The notes beneath the pieces were generated by a model. It did not search any database. It had not been told where the DNA came from and worked only from the letters and a program-made list of their open reading frames with translations. The translations under genes and the position numbers were made by a program. 64,000 bases of DNA from Petrolisthes cinctipes (taxonomy: Eukaryota; Arthropoda; Malacostraca; Decapoda; Porcellanidae), in assembly GCA_033782935.1 (NCBI GenBank), contig JAWQEG010002460.1, forward strand, positions 77,501 to 141,500. The letters run 5' to 3'. Shown one piece after another: positions 53,580 to 63,929 of the stretch (the stretch's first letter is position 1; each line of letters starts with the position of its first letter).

Positions 53580-54480
53580 CTTGGTCTGTTGCTCTTTTCT
53601 TACATCAAAGTGTCTAGAACTAATGCAGATGCTGATTTCCTTGGAGTCACGTTTAACTCTTTGCCTTGACGATCATGCTGTAGCCTCGTGGACCTCCCTG
53701 ATAACCCCCTTGGGACTGTCTTGTAAGGACAAAGCAAAGTTAGCAAACAAGTGACAGATGAGGTTAATGTGTCAATGTACCATATTAGATTCAGTACTTA
53801 TAACTTATATCTAATTCATCACCCGTTGTTACTATCTTATCAAGACATTAAGTCATAAATCGTAAATGTAGTAAATAGGTTTTGTAATATACGAAATGAA
53901 TTGCATTTATTAATAGCTAAATATCAAGTACATAATTCAAGATTATAATTCAAGTTTTTAAATGTAAACAACAAAGTCGGGCAAGTCAAGTAGTGGTTTC
54001 GGAATATGCCTTTTTATTTCGGTTCGATTTTGTATTGTCGCTTTTTTTCCACGACTGCTTGCTTAATTAAGAGTGCGAATACATGAACTTGGATATTGTG
54101 AATAAACTAGATGTAACTGACAACTGAAACCTTCATAAAGGTATTGTACATTATGTTAACTATATGATTACTGATTTTCATTAAATTTCGTTAGGAGGAA
54201 CGCTTCCAAAAATTATCCAATTTCGTTACGAGGAACGCTTCGAAAGATTATCCCATAATAATATTATCAAGATGGCAGGACGTGACACTAGCCTCTAGAA
54301 CATAAAGATTTCTGTTGTAAAGGCAAAAACAGTTTCGGCTCATCATCATCATCAAAACAATAACAAACACGAGTCACTACTCAAGTAACTCAACGAGAAC
54401 ATTCTAAATAGTAAATAAGAGTAATATAACTTTACTAATACCATAACTACAGCACATATAGGTAACTGTAGATAACAATT
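53580..54480. other. Divergent intergenic region, SMIM13 promoter side
   Basis: Upstream of SMIM13. A CG-containing segment at ~53970-54060 (GTCGGGCAAG, TTCGGTTCGATT, TTGTCGC) stands out in AT-rich DNA and may be the promoter or first-exon region. A TTTCGTTA(C/G)GAGGAACGCTTC repeat occurs twice near 54184-54245. Confidence 0.4.
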
Positions 54481-54492
54481 TCGGTGAATTTA

Positions 54493-54945
54493 CAGAAGTT
54501 TCTGAGTTCACTATATTGTATATTTTAGTATCATTACCCTCTATTTAGAACCATCCTAACACACTTTTCATCTATGGTGTTTCTCTCGGAGATGACCCGT
54601 TTTCGAGATATGACTCGTTTTACAAACATTATTTGGTAATTAGTCTGACCTTACCTTGAAGCAGGCAACCTTTATGTATATAGTTGAACACATTCCTGGT
54701 TAGCTATTTAGGTATATAGGTTAGCTAGAGAACTTTATAACTAACACACGAACACAAGAATAAATAGACGAGACTAGACCAACACAAACTTGTTTGCCAT
54801 TGACCCTAAGTGAAGCTAACATAACATCTTCACTACATAGTAACAACCCGTTACAACCTAACCTAACCTAGACCACAACAGACTACCGGGATATAACCGG
54901 TGTAAACTATCATAAAGTTGCCAGGGCAAATTCGGTTAGGTAAAT
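54493..54945 (+). mobile_element. Telomere-core MITE, subfamily B, split by an insertion
   Basis: Starts GGTGAATTTACAGAAG; the CTGACCTTACCT core is broken at 54656 by a ~199-bp insertion and resumes with CCTAACCTAACCTAGACC at ~54857, ending GGTTAGGTAAATTTACAGAA. Confidence 0.65.
54657..54855. mobile_element. Candidate solo LTR inserted in a MITE
   Basis: 199-bp segment beginning TGAAGCAGGC and ending CGTTACA (TG...CA), flanked by ACCT on both sides (54653-54656, 54856-54859). It includes TATATAGG and AATAAA. Size, termini and 4-bp duplication fit a short solo LTR, but no internal sequence supports it. Confidence 0.4.
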
Positions 54946-55052
54946 TTACAGAAGAACTGGGTTCACTATATGTATATTTTAGTATCATTACCCACTATTT
55001 TGGACAATTCTAAGGCACGGTCAGTGGGGAAATGTCTCTTACGTCTAATGAT

Positions 55053-55398
55053 GGTAAATATTGAATGAATTACCGTTATTGGGTACGGTTTTTCTACCTT
55101 CATTACCCACTTATTTAGACCATTCTAAGACTATTTTCTTCTATGGCATTTCCTCTGCATATGCCCCATTTCCAAGATATTCAAATGGGGCATTTTGAAA
55201 TTAGCCTGACCTTACCTGACCTAACCTAACCTAGACCGCATCAGACTACCGGGACCTAACCTGGGCAGACTACCGGGACCTAACCTGGGCAAACTACCGG
55301 GAAATAACTGTGGTAAAGTACAGAAAATGACCGGGGCAAAGTACTGGGACCCAGCTGGATCTGGCAACACTGCTACAAAACGGTAATTCTTTCAATAA
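55053..55398 (+). mobile_element. Telomere-core MITE copy
   Basis: Left end GGTAAATATTGAATGAATTA, core TGACCTAACCTAACCTAGAC, three tandem CTACCGGG units, right end AACGGTAATTCTTTCAATAA. Directly abuts the LINE fragment that follows. Confidence 0.75.
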
Positions 55399-55935
55399 TG
55401 ATTTGTCGGTCTTCAGGGTGAGGGTGAAGGTGGCTGACGTGAGAAAAATGCTGGATGAGGGTGTTTGCTTGTTGTTTGTTAGAGGGTATGGTGTCTGTTG
55501 TTATGATGGCTGCATGTGATTGTGTAGTGTTGCTGTTGGACAGTGTGATGCTGTTTAGTGTTTTGTAGAGTTTGCTGGTGTTTGTTTTATGGTCAAGTGT
55601 GTTGACAAACCTTTGTCAGTTTAGTGTTTTTTGTTCTTTAATTTTATTGTTTATTTGTATATTTGGTGTACTGTGTGTTGTGTAAGAGGAGTTGGGGATG
55701 TGTGTTTAAGTGTGTCTCGTTGTCTGATGAGGTCTTGAATTTCTATTGTAAAGTTGGGGTTGTATTTTCTTCTGTTACCTCTAGGGATGTGTTGTTTGTC
55801 TGTGTTTTGTATAATTTTGTGGTGACTATGATTGGGAGGTGGTCAGAGCCGAGGGTTCTGACCACCCTCCATGATGTTCTGGGGGCGAGGTTGAGGGAGC
55901 AGAAGGATATATCGGGAGAGGATGGTTGGAAGACG
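55399..55935 (-). mobile_element. Jockey-like LINE fragment, endonuclease to RT linker
   Basis: The minus-strand frame reads CSLNLAPRTSWRVVRTLGSD followed by HLPIIVTTKLYKTQTNNTS. The SDHLPI block is the C-terminal endonuclease motif. Further down, stop codons accumulate. It is probably related to the 31029 LINE; both are Jockey-type. It lies 230 bp upstream of the first TPRKB coding exon. Confidence 0.7.
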
Positions 55936-56167
55936 GCTTGGTGAGGGATATGAGCCCATCAGCTGTGTACCCTGATTATTAAAGTGTTGAGGTTAACAGG
56001 TATATCACCAGTTCCTCACAGTAATGTCTTGGATGTATGTAAGTTTTGTAATTATTTAAAAATAGTACAAACCAGTCTCTGTAATATTCAAAGTTAATGG
56101 GCTTCAGATTCTCCATGCATCTTAATGTTATTTACAATACAATATTGTTCACATTTACAGGTGCTGC

Positions 56168-57193
56168 ATGAATGATACCAATATGAGAAAAACAGTGACT
56201 CTAGAGGATGAGGGCCACACCACCTGCCATGTCGTGCTCTTCACCGAGGTGGAGAATGCAGCTGAATTGCGCCAGTTAATTATGAAGGGTCAGGTGGAGG
56301 CCAGTCTTGTTAAACCCGAGATGGTAAGTTATGTCGAAACTGGAAAGTGTCTTGGACAGTTGGTACCAAAGAACCTATAAGGCCTGGTATAGTGAATGAG
56401 AGAATTACGATTGTGATAATGCCATTGTTAAGAATTTGTTTCTCCAGGTAGTAGATGTGTTCCCAGTGGTGGTGGCAGCAAACAAAGCAGTGCGGTCACA
56501 GGCGGCCAAGAAGATGGTTACTCGTTCCGTGTTTTCTGAAATCCTCTTCAACCTTTCACCCACCAAAAATGTAAGTGAAAGTAAATTTGTACTAGCTACA
56601 TAGTCTCTTTGGGGCTCTGAGGCAGAGCTTTTGAAGTTAGGTTTTCAGTTGTTGGAGACAGGAGAGGAAAGGAGACTTACCATACTTGTTTTTCTTCTGG
56701 CCAGATAACCGAGTCTCTAAAAACATTTGGCCTGGGAGACTCAGACAAGTCAGTGTTGGCAGTGGTGTTGGAGGGTTCAGAGGAAGCACAGACAGGCAGA
56801 ATGGAAAAATTAATGACACAAATAAAGGGACAAGTGAGTAGAATTGTTGAGTTCATATCATATCATTGTTTCTGGTACAGTATTAAATTTATCTTTAAAT
56901 AAGATTAGGCCCTAAGTATTCATATGGTAGTGACAGAATGAAAGTTATAATTTTTATGAATGCCTAGGTCATTAGAACAGCCATTAATTCTCTGCTTACA
57001 ATAATCACTGTGAAATACTTTTAACTTTTTATCTTTTATTTGCCAGGTTACTGACTTAATACACTTATCATCCCTGACTGATGAAAAAAGAGTGCGAGAG
57101 TTATACAAGATCCCTGACCCAGAGCTGACTGTCAGTTCGCTAAGTGAAGCCGTGGTTTCCAGAGTTGCCTGCAAAGAGTTTTTTACCTTATGA
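56168..57193 (+). CDS. TPRKB: TPRKB, KEOPS/EKC complex subunit (Cgi121), 184 aa
   Basis: Four exons, all phase 0: 56168-56323, 56448-56570, 56705-56833, 57047-57193. TPRKB/Cgi121 binds PRPK/Bud32 in the KEOPS complex, which makes the t6A modification on ANN-decoding tRNAs. Diagnostic segments: VVLFTEVENAAELRQLIMKG, ASLVKPEMVVDVFPVVVAAN, KAVRSQAAKKMVTRSVFSEI, LFNLSPTKNITESLKTFGLG, and EKRVRELYKIPDPE. These follow the order of the human 175-aa protein, including the ILVAANKAV-like and NLSP motifs. The ATG lies 7 nt inside an exon that begins after CATTTACAG, so a 5' noncoding exon lies upstream. Met6 is an alternative start. A poly(A) signal follows at 57292. Confidence 0.95.
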
Positions 57194-57291
57194 GCCTCTT
57201 GGATGTTGGGTCATGCATTTTGTGTCAAGAGAGAGAGTAAACATAATTTATGATGCGTATGTATGTCCACAAACTTAATGGAGATGATTCA

Positions 57292-57297
57292 AATAAA
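57292..57297 (+). terminator. Poly(A) signal of TPRKB
   Basis: AATAAA about 100 nt after the TPRKB stop codon, directly before the ACACATCTTCACTACC minisatellite. Confidence 0.6.
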
Positions 57298-57495
57298 GTC
57301 ACATCTTCACTACCACACACACATCTGCACTACCCACCCCACATCTTCAATACCTCACACACATCTTCACTACCCACCCCACATCCTCACTACCACACAC
57401 ATCTTCACTACCTCACACACATCTTCACTACCTCACACACATCTTCACTACCTCACACACATCTTCACTACCTCACACACATCTTCACTACCACA
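57298..57495 (+). repeat. Minisatellite, ~20-bp CACATCTTCACTACC units
   Basis: About ten units of ACACATCTTCACTACCTCAC with small differences (CTGCAC, TACCCACCCC variants). The last five are nearly identical. It fills the 3' flank of TPRKB and gives spurious H/T-rich open frames. Confidence 0.9.
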
Positions 57496-57689
57496 CATTT
57501 GCCTCTGATAGGAAGGGAAAATGTTGCCTCAAGTTGGTCAGGGAAGTAGCTGAATCCACATACGGAGGTTTGAGGTTAACTACAAATATTGGTACAGTAC
57601 TTCCTGCACTGCTGTATGTGTGAGGCCAGTTAGTTAGAAAGGCTCCACCAGGAACAAACCAGATTCTCCAACTTGCCAAAACCAACAAG

Positions 57690-58631
57690 ATGGGGAAAGG
57701 ATTTGATAACTACATGTGCAAGAAATTCTTCCATCCGGCATCAAAAGATAACTTAAAGAGAGTGTGGATAGCAGAACAAAAGGCAAAGGCAGAAAAGAAA
57801 AAGCAAGGAGACCTCCACCAGCAGTACAAGAAAGAGCAAGAACTGTATGACTATAAAAGAGCTGTGGATCAGGAAAACAACAAGGACAAGGTCTCCCTCA
57901 GCTTTATGTATGAACCTCCTCACGGCGTCAACAAGGAGGAAGAAAGAACACGAGAGCAGAAGAAAGAATGCAGGCTTGTGTGGCAGCGAATTCCACATGG
58001 TGTCAAACAGGAGGATGAAGAAAAAGAACATAAAAAGAGCAAGTTCGAGTGGCAGCGTATTTTTAATCCCCCTAGAGAAAGCTTCTGTGAAAATGATGAC
58101 ACCATTTGCGACCAACCATTTGGAACTGCAGTGAGGAAGGTGCGCTGCATCAAGTGTAAGACTTGGGGTCATGTCAACACAGATAAGGAGTGTCCACTTT
58201 ATGGTCGATGGGTGGCGCCAGCCATTGCTTCAAAAAGTACAGACCCGAAACAACTGGCTGCTGGCATGTTGGGTGAGGGACTCTGCCTCAAGAGTTTCCC
58301 AAGCACTTCAGGAATATATGGACCCTCACAGAACCCCTTTGCTAATAACCAGCAGATGGTGTCAAGAGGCAAAGATACCATGGATGAATTCATGCACCAA
58401 GTACAATTACTTTCTGAGTACCAACAGAAACGACTCATACGGAAACTTGAAAAGATTGGCAGAGTGAAAAGGAAGTGTGCAGAATCCTCCTCTGATTCGG
58501 AAACTAAAAATTATGAAAAGAAAAAAAGAAAGAAAGAAAGAAAAAAAAAGAGGAGGCACAGATCAACTAGCAGTAGTAGCTCTGATTTAGAATATGAGAG
58601 AAAGAAAAAAAGAAGTGAAAGAAAGAAGTGA
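57690..58631 (+). CDS. CIR1: CIR1, corepressor interacting with RBPJ, 313 aa, single exon
   Basis: Transcriptional corepressor that links CSL/RBPJ to HDAC complexes and also occurs with SR splicing factors. N-terminus [19 protein letters not shown] is the conserved CIR domain; [17 protein letters not shown] and [11 protein letters not shown] follow. The segment at ~152-172 contains [20 protein letters not shown] with a CX2CX4HX4C zinc knuckle ([16 protein letters not shown]). Residues ~235-255 ([18 protein letters not shown]) match the family's SLTTKQKQKLLRKLD helix. The tail is K/R/S-rich ([20 protein letters not shown]) and shorter than in the 450-aa human protein. No intron interrupts the ORF although vertebrate CIR1 is multi-exonic, so a retrocopy cannot be excluded; no tail or target duplication was seen. 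It lies ~500 bp downstream of TPRKB. Confidence 0.92.
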   Translation: MGKGFDNYMCKKFFHPASKDNLKRVWIAEQKAKAEKKKQGDLHQQYKKEQELYDYKRAVDQENNKDKVSLSFMYEPPHGVNKEEERTREQKKECRLVWQRIPHGVKQEDEEKEHKKSKFEWQRIFNPPRESFCENDDTICDQPFGTAVRKVRCIKCKTWGHVNTDKECPLYGRWVAPAIASKSTDPKQLAAGMLGEGLCLKSFPSTSGIYGPSQNPFANNQQMVSRGKDTMDEFMHQVQLLSEYQQKRLIRKLEKIGRVKRKCAESSSDSETKNYEKKKRKKERKKKRRHRSTSSSSSDLEYERKKKRSERKK

Positions 58632-59165
58632 AAGAACAGAAGCCAGACATCCACATACTTCAAAATGACACATTCACTGGGCTTGAGGTCATATTCATCA
58701 GGCAGCTAGACAGTGCAGCGAGTAAGCAGGAAAAATGAGAGACATGGAGTGAGTGAAAGATGGACATAAAAGCAAGAAGAGAGAAAGGACATGCAGCAGA
58801 GGTTTAGGGGGAAATAGAATGAGAGAGAAAATAGAGAAATAGGAATACTTATTAGGTATTTAGATTTGCAGGAGATAATAGCAAGCATGAAGACCACTGT
58901 AGCTTACATTACCTAAGCCAACACAGAAACAGAAGCAATCCAAACAATGAATACCCACCCTCCAGCACTGTAATGGACAATACATGTGTACAGTCTAAAT
59001 AAATGTGATATAAACACATTTTTTATTAGATATCCTGTATTTTCTCTACATTCAAACTCATGTTTTTTAATCAGCCTATTTTTATATGTTGTAAAAGCAT
59101 TATGAATCTGTAATGGAAATACTTCACTAGTATATTCAGTTAGTAGCATATTGTTTCCAGCTACT

Positions 59166-59340
59166 CAATAAAAAAAGAATATTGATTTAATACTTTACAC
59201 AAAGTTTAGCATTTTTAATGCCAGTTACACTATTTTTAATGCAGATGCACTAAACTTACTTATGCAATAATTACAGTAATACAATGTGTGATTCTAGTGA
59301 CACTATGGGGAGTACAGGAAATAAATGAATATTTAATAAA
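59166..59340 (+). terminator. Poly(A) signals of CIR1
   Basis: AATAAA hexamers on the plus strand at about 59166 and at 59335-59340, 535-705 nt after the CIR1 stop. The second lies 10 bp from the PPIL1 signal on the other strand. Confidence 0.45.
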
Positions 59341-59349
59341 AAAAGTAAT

Positions 59350-59355
59350 TTTATT
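59350..59355 (-). terminator. Poly(A) signal of PPIL1
   Basis: AATAAA on the minus strand about 93 nt after the PPIL1 stop. Spacing is typical and it is the first hexamer found. Confidence 0.6.
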
Positions 59356-59447
59356 GAGAAATTACAAAATCATTTTAAAAGCCTTAATCACAAACACTAG
59401 GAATGAAATCTAAAGTATCTGTAAACAAATGTTCAAAACAGGAGAGA

Positions 59448-62400
59448 TTAATGCATCTTCACAAAAGAACGTTTGATTTTGACTTGGTCGACTGGCCGGT
59501 CATTGTTGTCAGTCTCGACGAGACCCATTCGCTTCACCACCGGCATCCCTGACGACACACGACCTGAGTGAAGGAATTTACAGCTTGACCATTACCCATC
59601 AACACTTCAATAACTACTCATAAATTGTGCATTCAACTCTCACTGAAATCAAATAATTATTCTAATCAGTAGGAAGTACCCCTTATTTCAATTACATACA
59701 TGTACATACTACTGGGCCCAAGCCTTCATAAGGTTGGAAAGAGAAGAGATCTTAAATAGAAACGTGCATGAGCTACGGAGGGAGGAGGATGATAATGAAC
59801 GTAAAAGGAAGCCTCTAAAGATAAACCCAGAAAACCAAGGAGACACAACCATCATACAAACTTGGTGAAGGGAGCCATTCTATTAACAACACAACTTACC
59901 AAATATTGTGTGCTTTCCATCAAGCCACTGTGTAGGAGCCAAAGAGAGAAAGAACTGTGAGCCATTGGTGTTGGGTCCAGCATTGGCCATGGAGAGAATC
60001 CCAGCCCCTGTATGTTTTAATTCATCGCTGATCTCATCGTTAAAGTGTTTCCCGTAGATGCTGGCACCCCCTCGACCAGTCCCTGTTGGGTCACCTCCTA
60101 GAAAGATTGTACTGTCAGTGAATTATAAGGCGTCTTCTTGTCATCCATCAGATACGAAGATTGCTTGGGGGAAACCAAGATTTGGTGCGCGGTACTGTTT
60201 TTGTCAGCCAAAGGGATATGAAGACGAGCCAAGCGTACAGCCGCTGAAACCAAGACCATCTTCGTATCCAAGCAAGCAAGGTCCAGAGCAGTGATTGGGA
60301 CAGCTTGCCTGTTCTTAGGAAATGTAAATAATGCAAATGGCGGATCACAAGGATATGAAGACAGTGAACATACATGAATTTTAAGTGCAACAGGCTGTAA
60401 AATAAGGCCAGTTCAGCACAAAGTAGGCTTTCATCAAACTAATTGCAGATTAAGAGCAGGTTTGGAGTACATTATACGTTCATTTCTGAAGGCACACCAA
60501 AGTGATATTGCATAAAACAAAATTGTAGGTTTATACTGATTTTCCCTATTGCTCACCTATCAAAATCTAAGCTCATCTTGGTGATACTTAAGAGGCATAT
60601 AGGAGTCAAAATTGATGAGAACTTTAGTGAATGATATATGTTCTTTATCTAAGTTTTGATAGTTTTGGGGTGGTTTGACCCGGGTCCAGATTTGGTTAGG
60701 TTAGGTCTAACTAAATCTACAACCTTGCTACCTTTATATAGGGAAGAGGTAATTATTGCACTGCATTGCAAATTTAGATTATTAAGCAAGTGTGTTTAAC
60801 ATTTCAAGTACCCCAGATACTGTATTCACTTATGTATCCATGTCAGTTTTTGTCCGCCGATACCAAGCATCCCTCAGATGGTCTTTGTATCCCAATCCTG
60901 TGCTTGGACGACAAAATGACGCCTATATACTCAATTACATACCTATAATATAAAATATTCTATAAAGCACAAATCTATTTTTTACTTGAGTGCTTATGAA
61001 ACTAAAAGTATACCTAGTGGACACAACTGTATAGCCAATAGAAAAAACTAAAAGCAAATGAGACAGTACATGAGTGGAAAAATTAAGTATTTTACACTTC
61101 CACTACTTTTATCAGTCTGACAATCACTGGGTTGATTTAAATGATTTAAAGATATTCAGTCAGGTTTACATCTCGTACCTTGTATCATGAAATCTCGAAT
61201 GATTCTGTGGAATTTGCAGCCGTTGTAGTAACCTCGCCGTGACAGTTCAGCAAAGTTTCGACAAGTGTTGGGGGCATGTTTCCAGTACAACTCCAAAGTA
61301 ACCTCTCCCATCCTGTGGAAACATACAATAATTTATGTTAAAACAAGGGTTTACTGTAAAAACGACACAAAACATGTATCTAAGGTAAGCGATTAAATAA
61401 TTACACACATTGCCATTATTAAGAATAAACAATATACAATCACAATTTTCACAACTAACTTGATTTTTGGGTATTTATTGAAAGAATTACCATTCTGTAG
61501 CAATGTTGCCAGATCCGGCTAGGTCTCAGTATTTTGCCCCGGTCATTTCCTGTACTTTACCACGGTTATTTCCCTGGTAGTTTGCCCAGGTTAGGCCCCG
61601 GTAGTCTGCCCAGGTTAGGTCCCGGTAGTTTGATTTGGTCTAGGTTAGGTTAGGTAAGGTCAAGTAAGGTCAGGCTAATTTCAAAATGCTCCATTTGAAT
61701 ATGCCCTATCTTGGAAATGGGGCATTTGCCATAGAAGAAAATAGTCTTAGAATTGTTTAAATAAGTGGGTAATGAAGGTAGAAAAACCGGCTAATATTGA
61801 GATTATTTGCTTCGGCGAGCTACTGGTTATGTTAGGTTGGGTTAGGTAGGGTTTGGTTACCTTTATCAATACTCAGTGGAATTATCTTGTGGAAATGTAT
61901 TCTTTGTTAGATATTTCAGTTTTAATATACGACTTATTTCTGTAGTGGAGGGATGAACTGAGGTCGGGCGGACAGTGTTACCAGATATCCTTGGCGAAAT
62001 AACAAAAGGGCTTATATGCAGTTGAGTACGGTACATCAAGATCAAGAGATCTTGGTCTTGGTGTATATAACGCCTGACACACCCAATCGGGATACTTTTA
62101 GCTACTTTACCACAGGATCTAATTTATCTTTAAAGGTCCCGAAGGACACTTGGTTAGGTCCCGAAGGACATTAGGTTAGGTCCCGAAGGTAGCCACAGTC
62201 TAGGTTAGGCTAGGTCAGATCAGGTTATTTCGTCTGGTGATCAAAAAATTAATTATCCCTATTTAAAATTATTGAATTTCCCACCCAACTGGGCTACTTA
62301 TTGAACATTCTTCATACGATTTCCCAAGTGTGGACAAAATTAGCCTAAAACTTGGAAGTATCCCTGTATCTGGCAACACTGTACGCAGAGGCGGGAAATC

Positions 62401-63412
62401 GGGAACCCGCGCTCCCATTAATATATACAAAAATAAATACATACAAATAATATTCATTCGGTATCATTACAGAATAACTGGGTTTTTGGCTAGGATCGGA
62501 CAGTGTTACCACATCCGGCTAGGTCACGGGAATTTGCCCCAGTCACTTTATGATAGTTTACACTGGTTATATCCCGGTAGTTTGCCCAAGTTAGGTCCCA
62601 GTAGTTTGCCTAAGTTAGGTCCCGGTAGTCTGCTGTGGTCTAGGTTAGGTTAGGTTAGGTTAGGTCAAAACTAATTTCCAAATTATATTTGTAAAACGGG
62701 GCATATCTCGAAAACGGGGCATCTCCGAGAAACACCATAGATGAAAAGTGTCTTAGAATGGTCCAAAGTAGTGGGTAATGATACTAAAATATACAATATA
62801 GTGAACCCAGTTCTTCTGTAAATTTACCATTCATTCTTTTTACGTATATCTACAAAAGAAAACAGTCTCCAAAATTAAAAGGTAAAGGAAACGGGCGATT
62901 TCAGTTTCCAGAGTGTGAAAATCGAGGACGCAGATAATCGCAATATTAACCAATTCTGGAAAAGAGGCAGGTAAATATTGAATGAATTACCGTTATTGCG
63001 TACGTTTTTTCTACCTTCATTACCCACTTATTTAGACCATTCTAAATCTATTTTCTTCTATGGCATTTTCTCCGCAAATGCCCCATTTCCAAGATAGGGC
63101 ATACGCAAATGGGGCATTTTGAAATTAGTCTGACCTTACCTGACCTGACCTAACCTAACCTAGACCGCATCAGACTACCGGGACCTAACCTGGGCAAACT
63201 ACCGGGAAATAATCGTGATAAAGTACAATAAATGACCGGGGTAAAATACTGGGACCTAGCCGGATCTGGCAACACTGCTGCAAAACGGTAATTCTTTCAA
63301 TAAATACCAAGAGGCACGTAGCCTCTTCGATATTATTATCACCGACTCGTCAAACTTACGAGGTCTCAAAGATGACATAAGGAGGCTGCCACGACTTGTC
63401 AGGGATGGACAT
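59448..63412 (-). CDS. PPIL1: PPIL1, spliceosomal peptidyl-prolyl isomerase, 166 aa
   Basis: Cyclophilin-type PPIase that in other animals joins the active spliceosome through SNW1/SKIP. Exons: 63360-63412, 61179-61312, 59900-60097, 59448-59563; phases 2, 1, 1 fit. The product is 166 aa, the same length as human PPIL1. Start [18 protein letters not shown] and the [20 protein letters not shown] and DDVKI-like ([11 protein letters not shown]) blocks are PPIL1-specific. Active-site residues expected for cyclophilins are present: Arg54, Phe59, Met60, Gln62, Ala100, Phe112, Trp120, Leu121, His125. Intron 2 holds a TIR element and intron 1 three MITE copies. It converges on CIR1. Confidence 0.97.
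60124..60928. mobile_element. TIR element in PPIL1 intron 2
   Basis: Ends TATAAGGCGTCTTCTTGTCA and (inverted) TATAGGCGTCATTTTGTCGT, followed by similar GATACGAAG/GATACAAAG segments. About 800 bp. An internal repeat of GATACGAAGATTGCTTGG is found in inverted form near 60262. No transposase seen. Confidence 0.65.
61469..61795 (-). mobile_element. Telomere-core MITE copy (PPIL1 intron 1)
   Basis: Ends GGTATTTATTGAAAGAATTA; core GGTCTAGGTTAGGTTAGGTA; right end degraded (CCGGCTAATATTGA). Confidence 0.75.
62130..62200. repeat. Three tandem GGTCCCGAAGGACA-type units with TTAGG
   Basis: AGGTCCCGAAGGACACTTGGTT, AGGTCCCGAAGGACATTAGG and AGGTCCCGAAGGTAGCC in succession, followed by CTAGGTTAGGCTAGGTC. 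Confidence 0.7.
62460..62828 (-). mobile_element. Telomere-core MITE, subfamily B copy (PPIL1 intron 1)
   Basis: Ends GGTATCATTACAGAATAACT and (inverted) GGTAAATTTACAGAAGAACT; core of four consecutive GGTTA units (TAGGTTAGGTTAGGTTAGGT). Confidence 0.8.
62970..63308 (+). mobile_element. Telomere-core MITE copy (PPIL1 intron 1)
   Basis: Complete copy, ends GGTAAATATTGAATGAATTA and (inverted) GGTATTTATTGAAAGAATTA. Ends ~50 bp from the donor of PPIL1 exon 1. Confidence 0.85.
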
Positions 63413-63880
63413 TTTGGAACTCACACACTGTAATCTGAACTTTTACTGATAGTGTCTGTATTGATGACCAATCAAACACTTTATGATGACATAGAACACT
63501 GTCTAACTGTATAGATCAACAATGAGATTATAGTAGATGTTTATTTATTGTTTAAAGTAGTATAGGTTTTCCAACGGCACTTCTTTACTCTGTAGGTACT
63601 TCTATCATCGTCTTTAGTGTCTGTTCATTATTGTCTTCATGGTAATTGGTGGGAATCAAAGCCACCAGTTGGTACAGTCGCCTGCAAAAGTTTCGACGTG
63701 ATTGGTAAATCACCTTCCCTGTGGTGGCGAGCTGAAACAATAACGTTAATAATTTCATTGTCACCCTTAATTTTGTACCGACAGTTTTGCAGTCAGGCAC
63801 CTCAGACAACAAATAGAACGCTCAGATATTCTGCCAGTGCTGCGAATCCACACCAAGGTGTCTAATGCTGTGAAAGTGTG
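63413..63880. other. Upstream flank of PPIL1
   Basis: Expected to include the PPIL1 promoter and 5' UTR. No TATA box or coding exon was recognised. Confidence 0.4.
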
Positions 63881-63929
63881 AATCACTTGGAACTGAGATG
63901 CATCTGGCTGGCCTTTGCTCCCTCAGATG

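Noticed and set aside
57250..57549. H/T-rich 99-aa plus-strand frame
   Set aside because: It is read through the CACATCTTCACTACC minisatellite.
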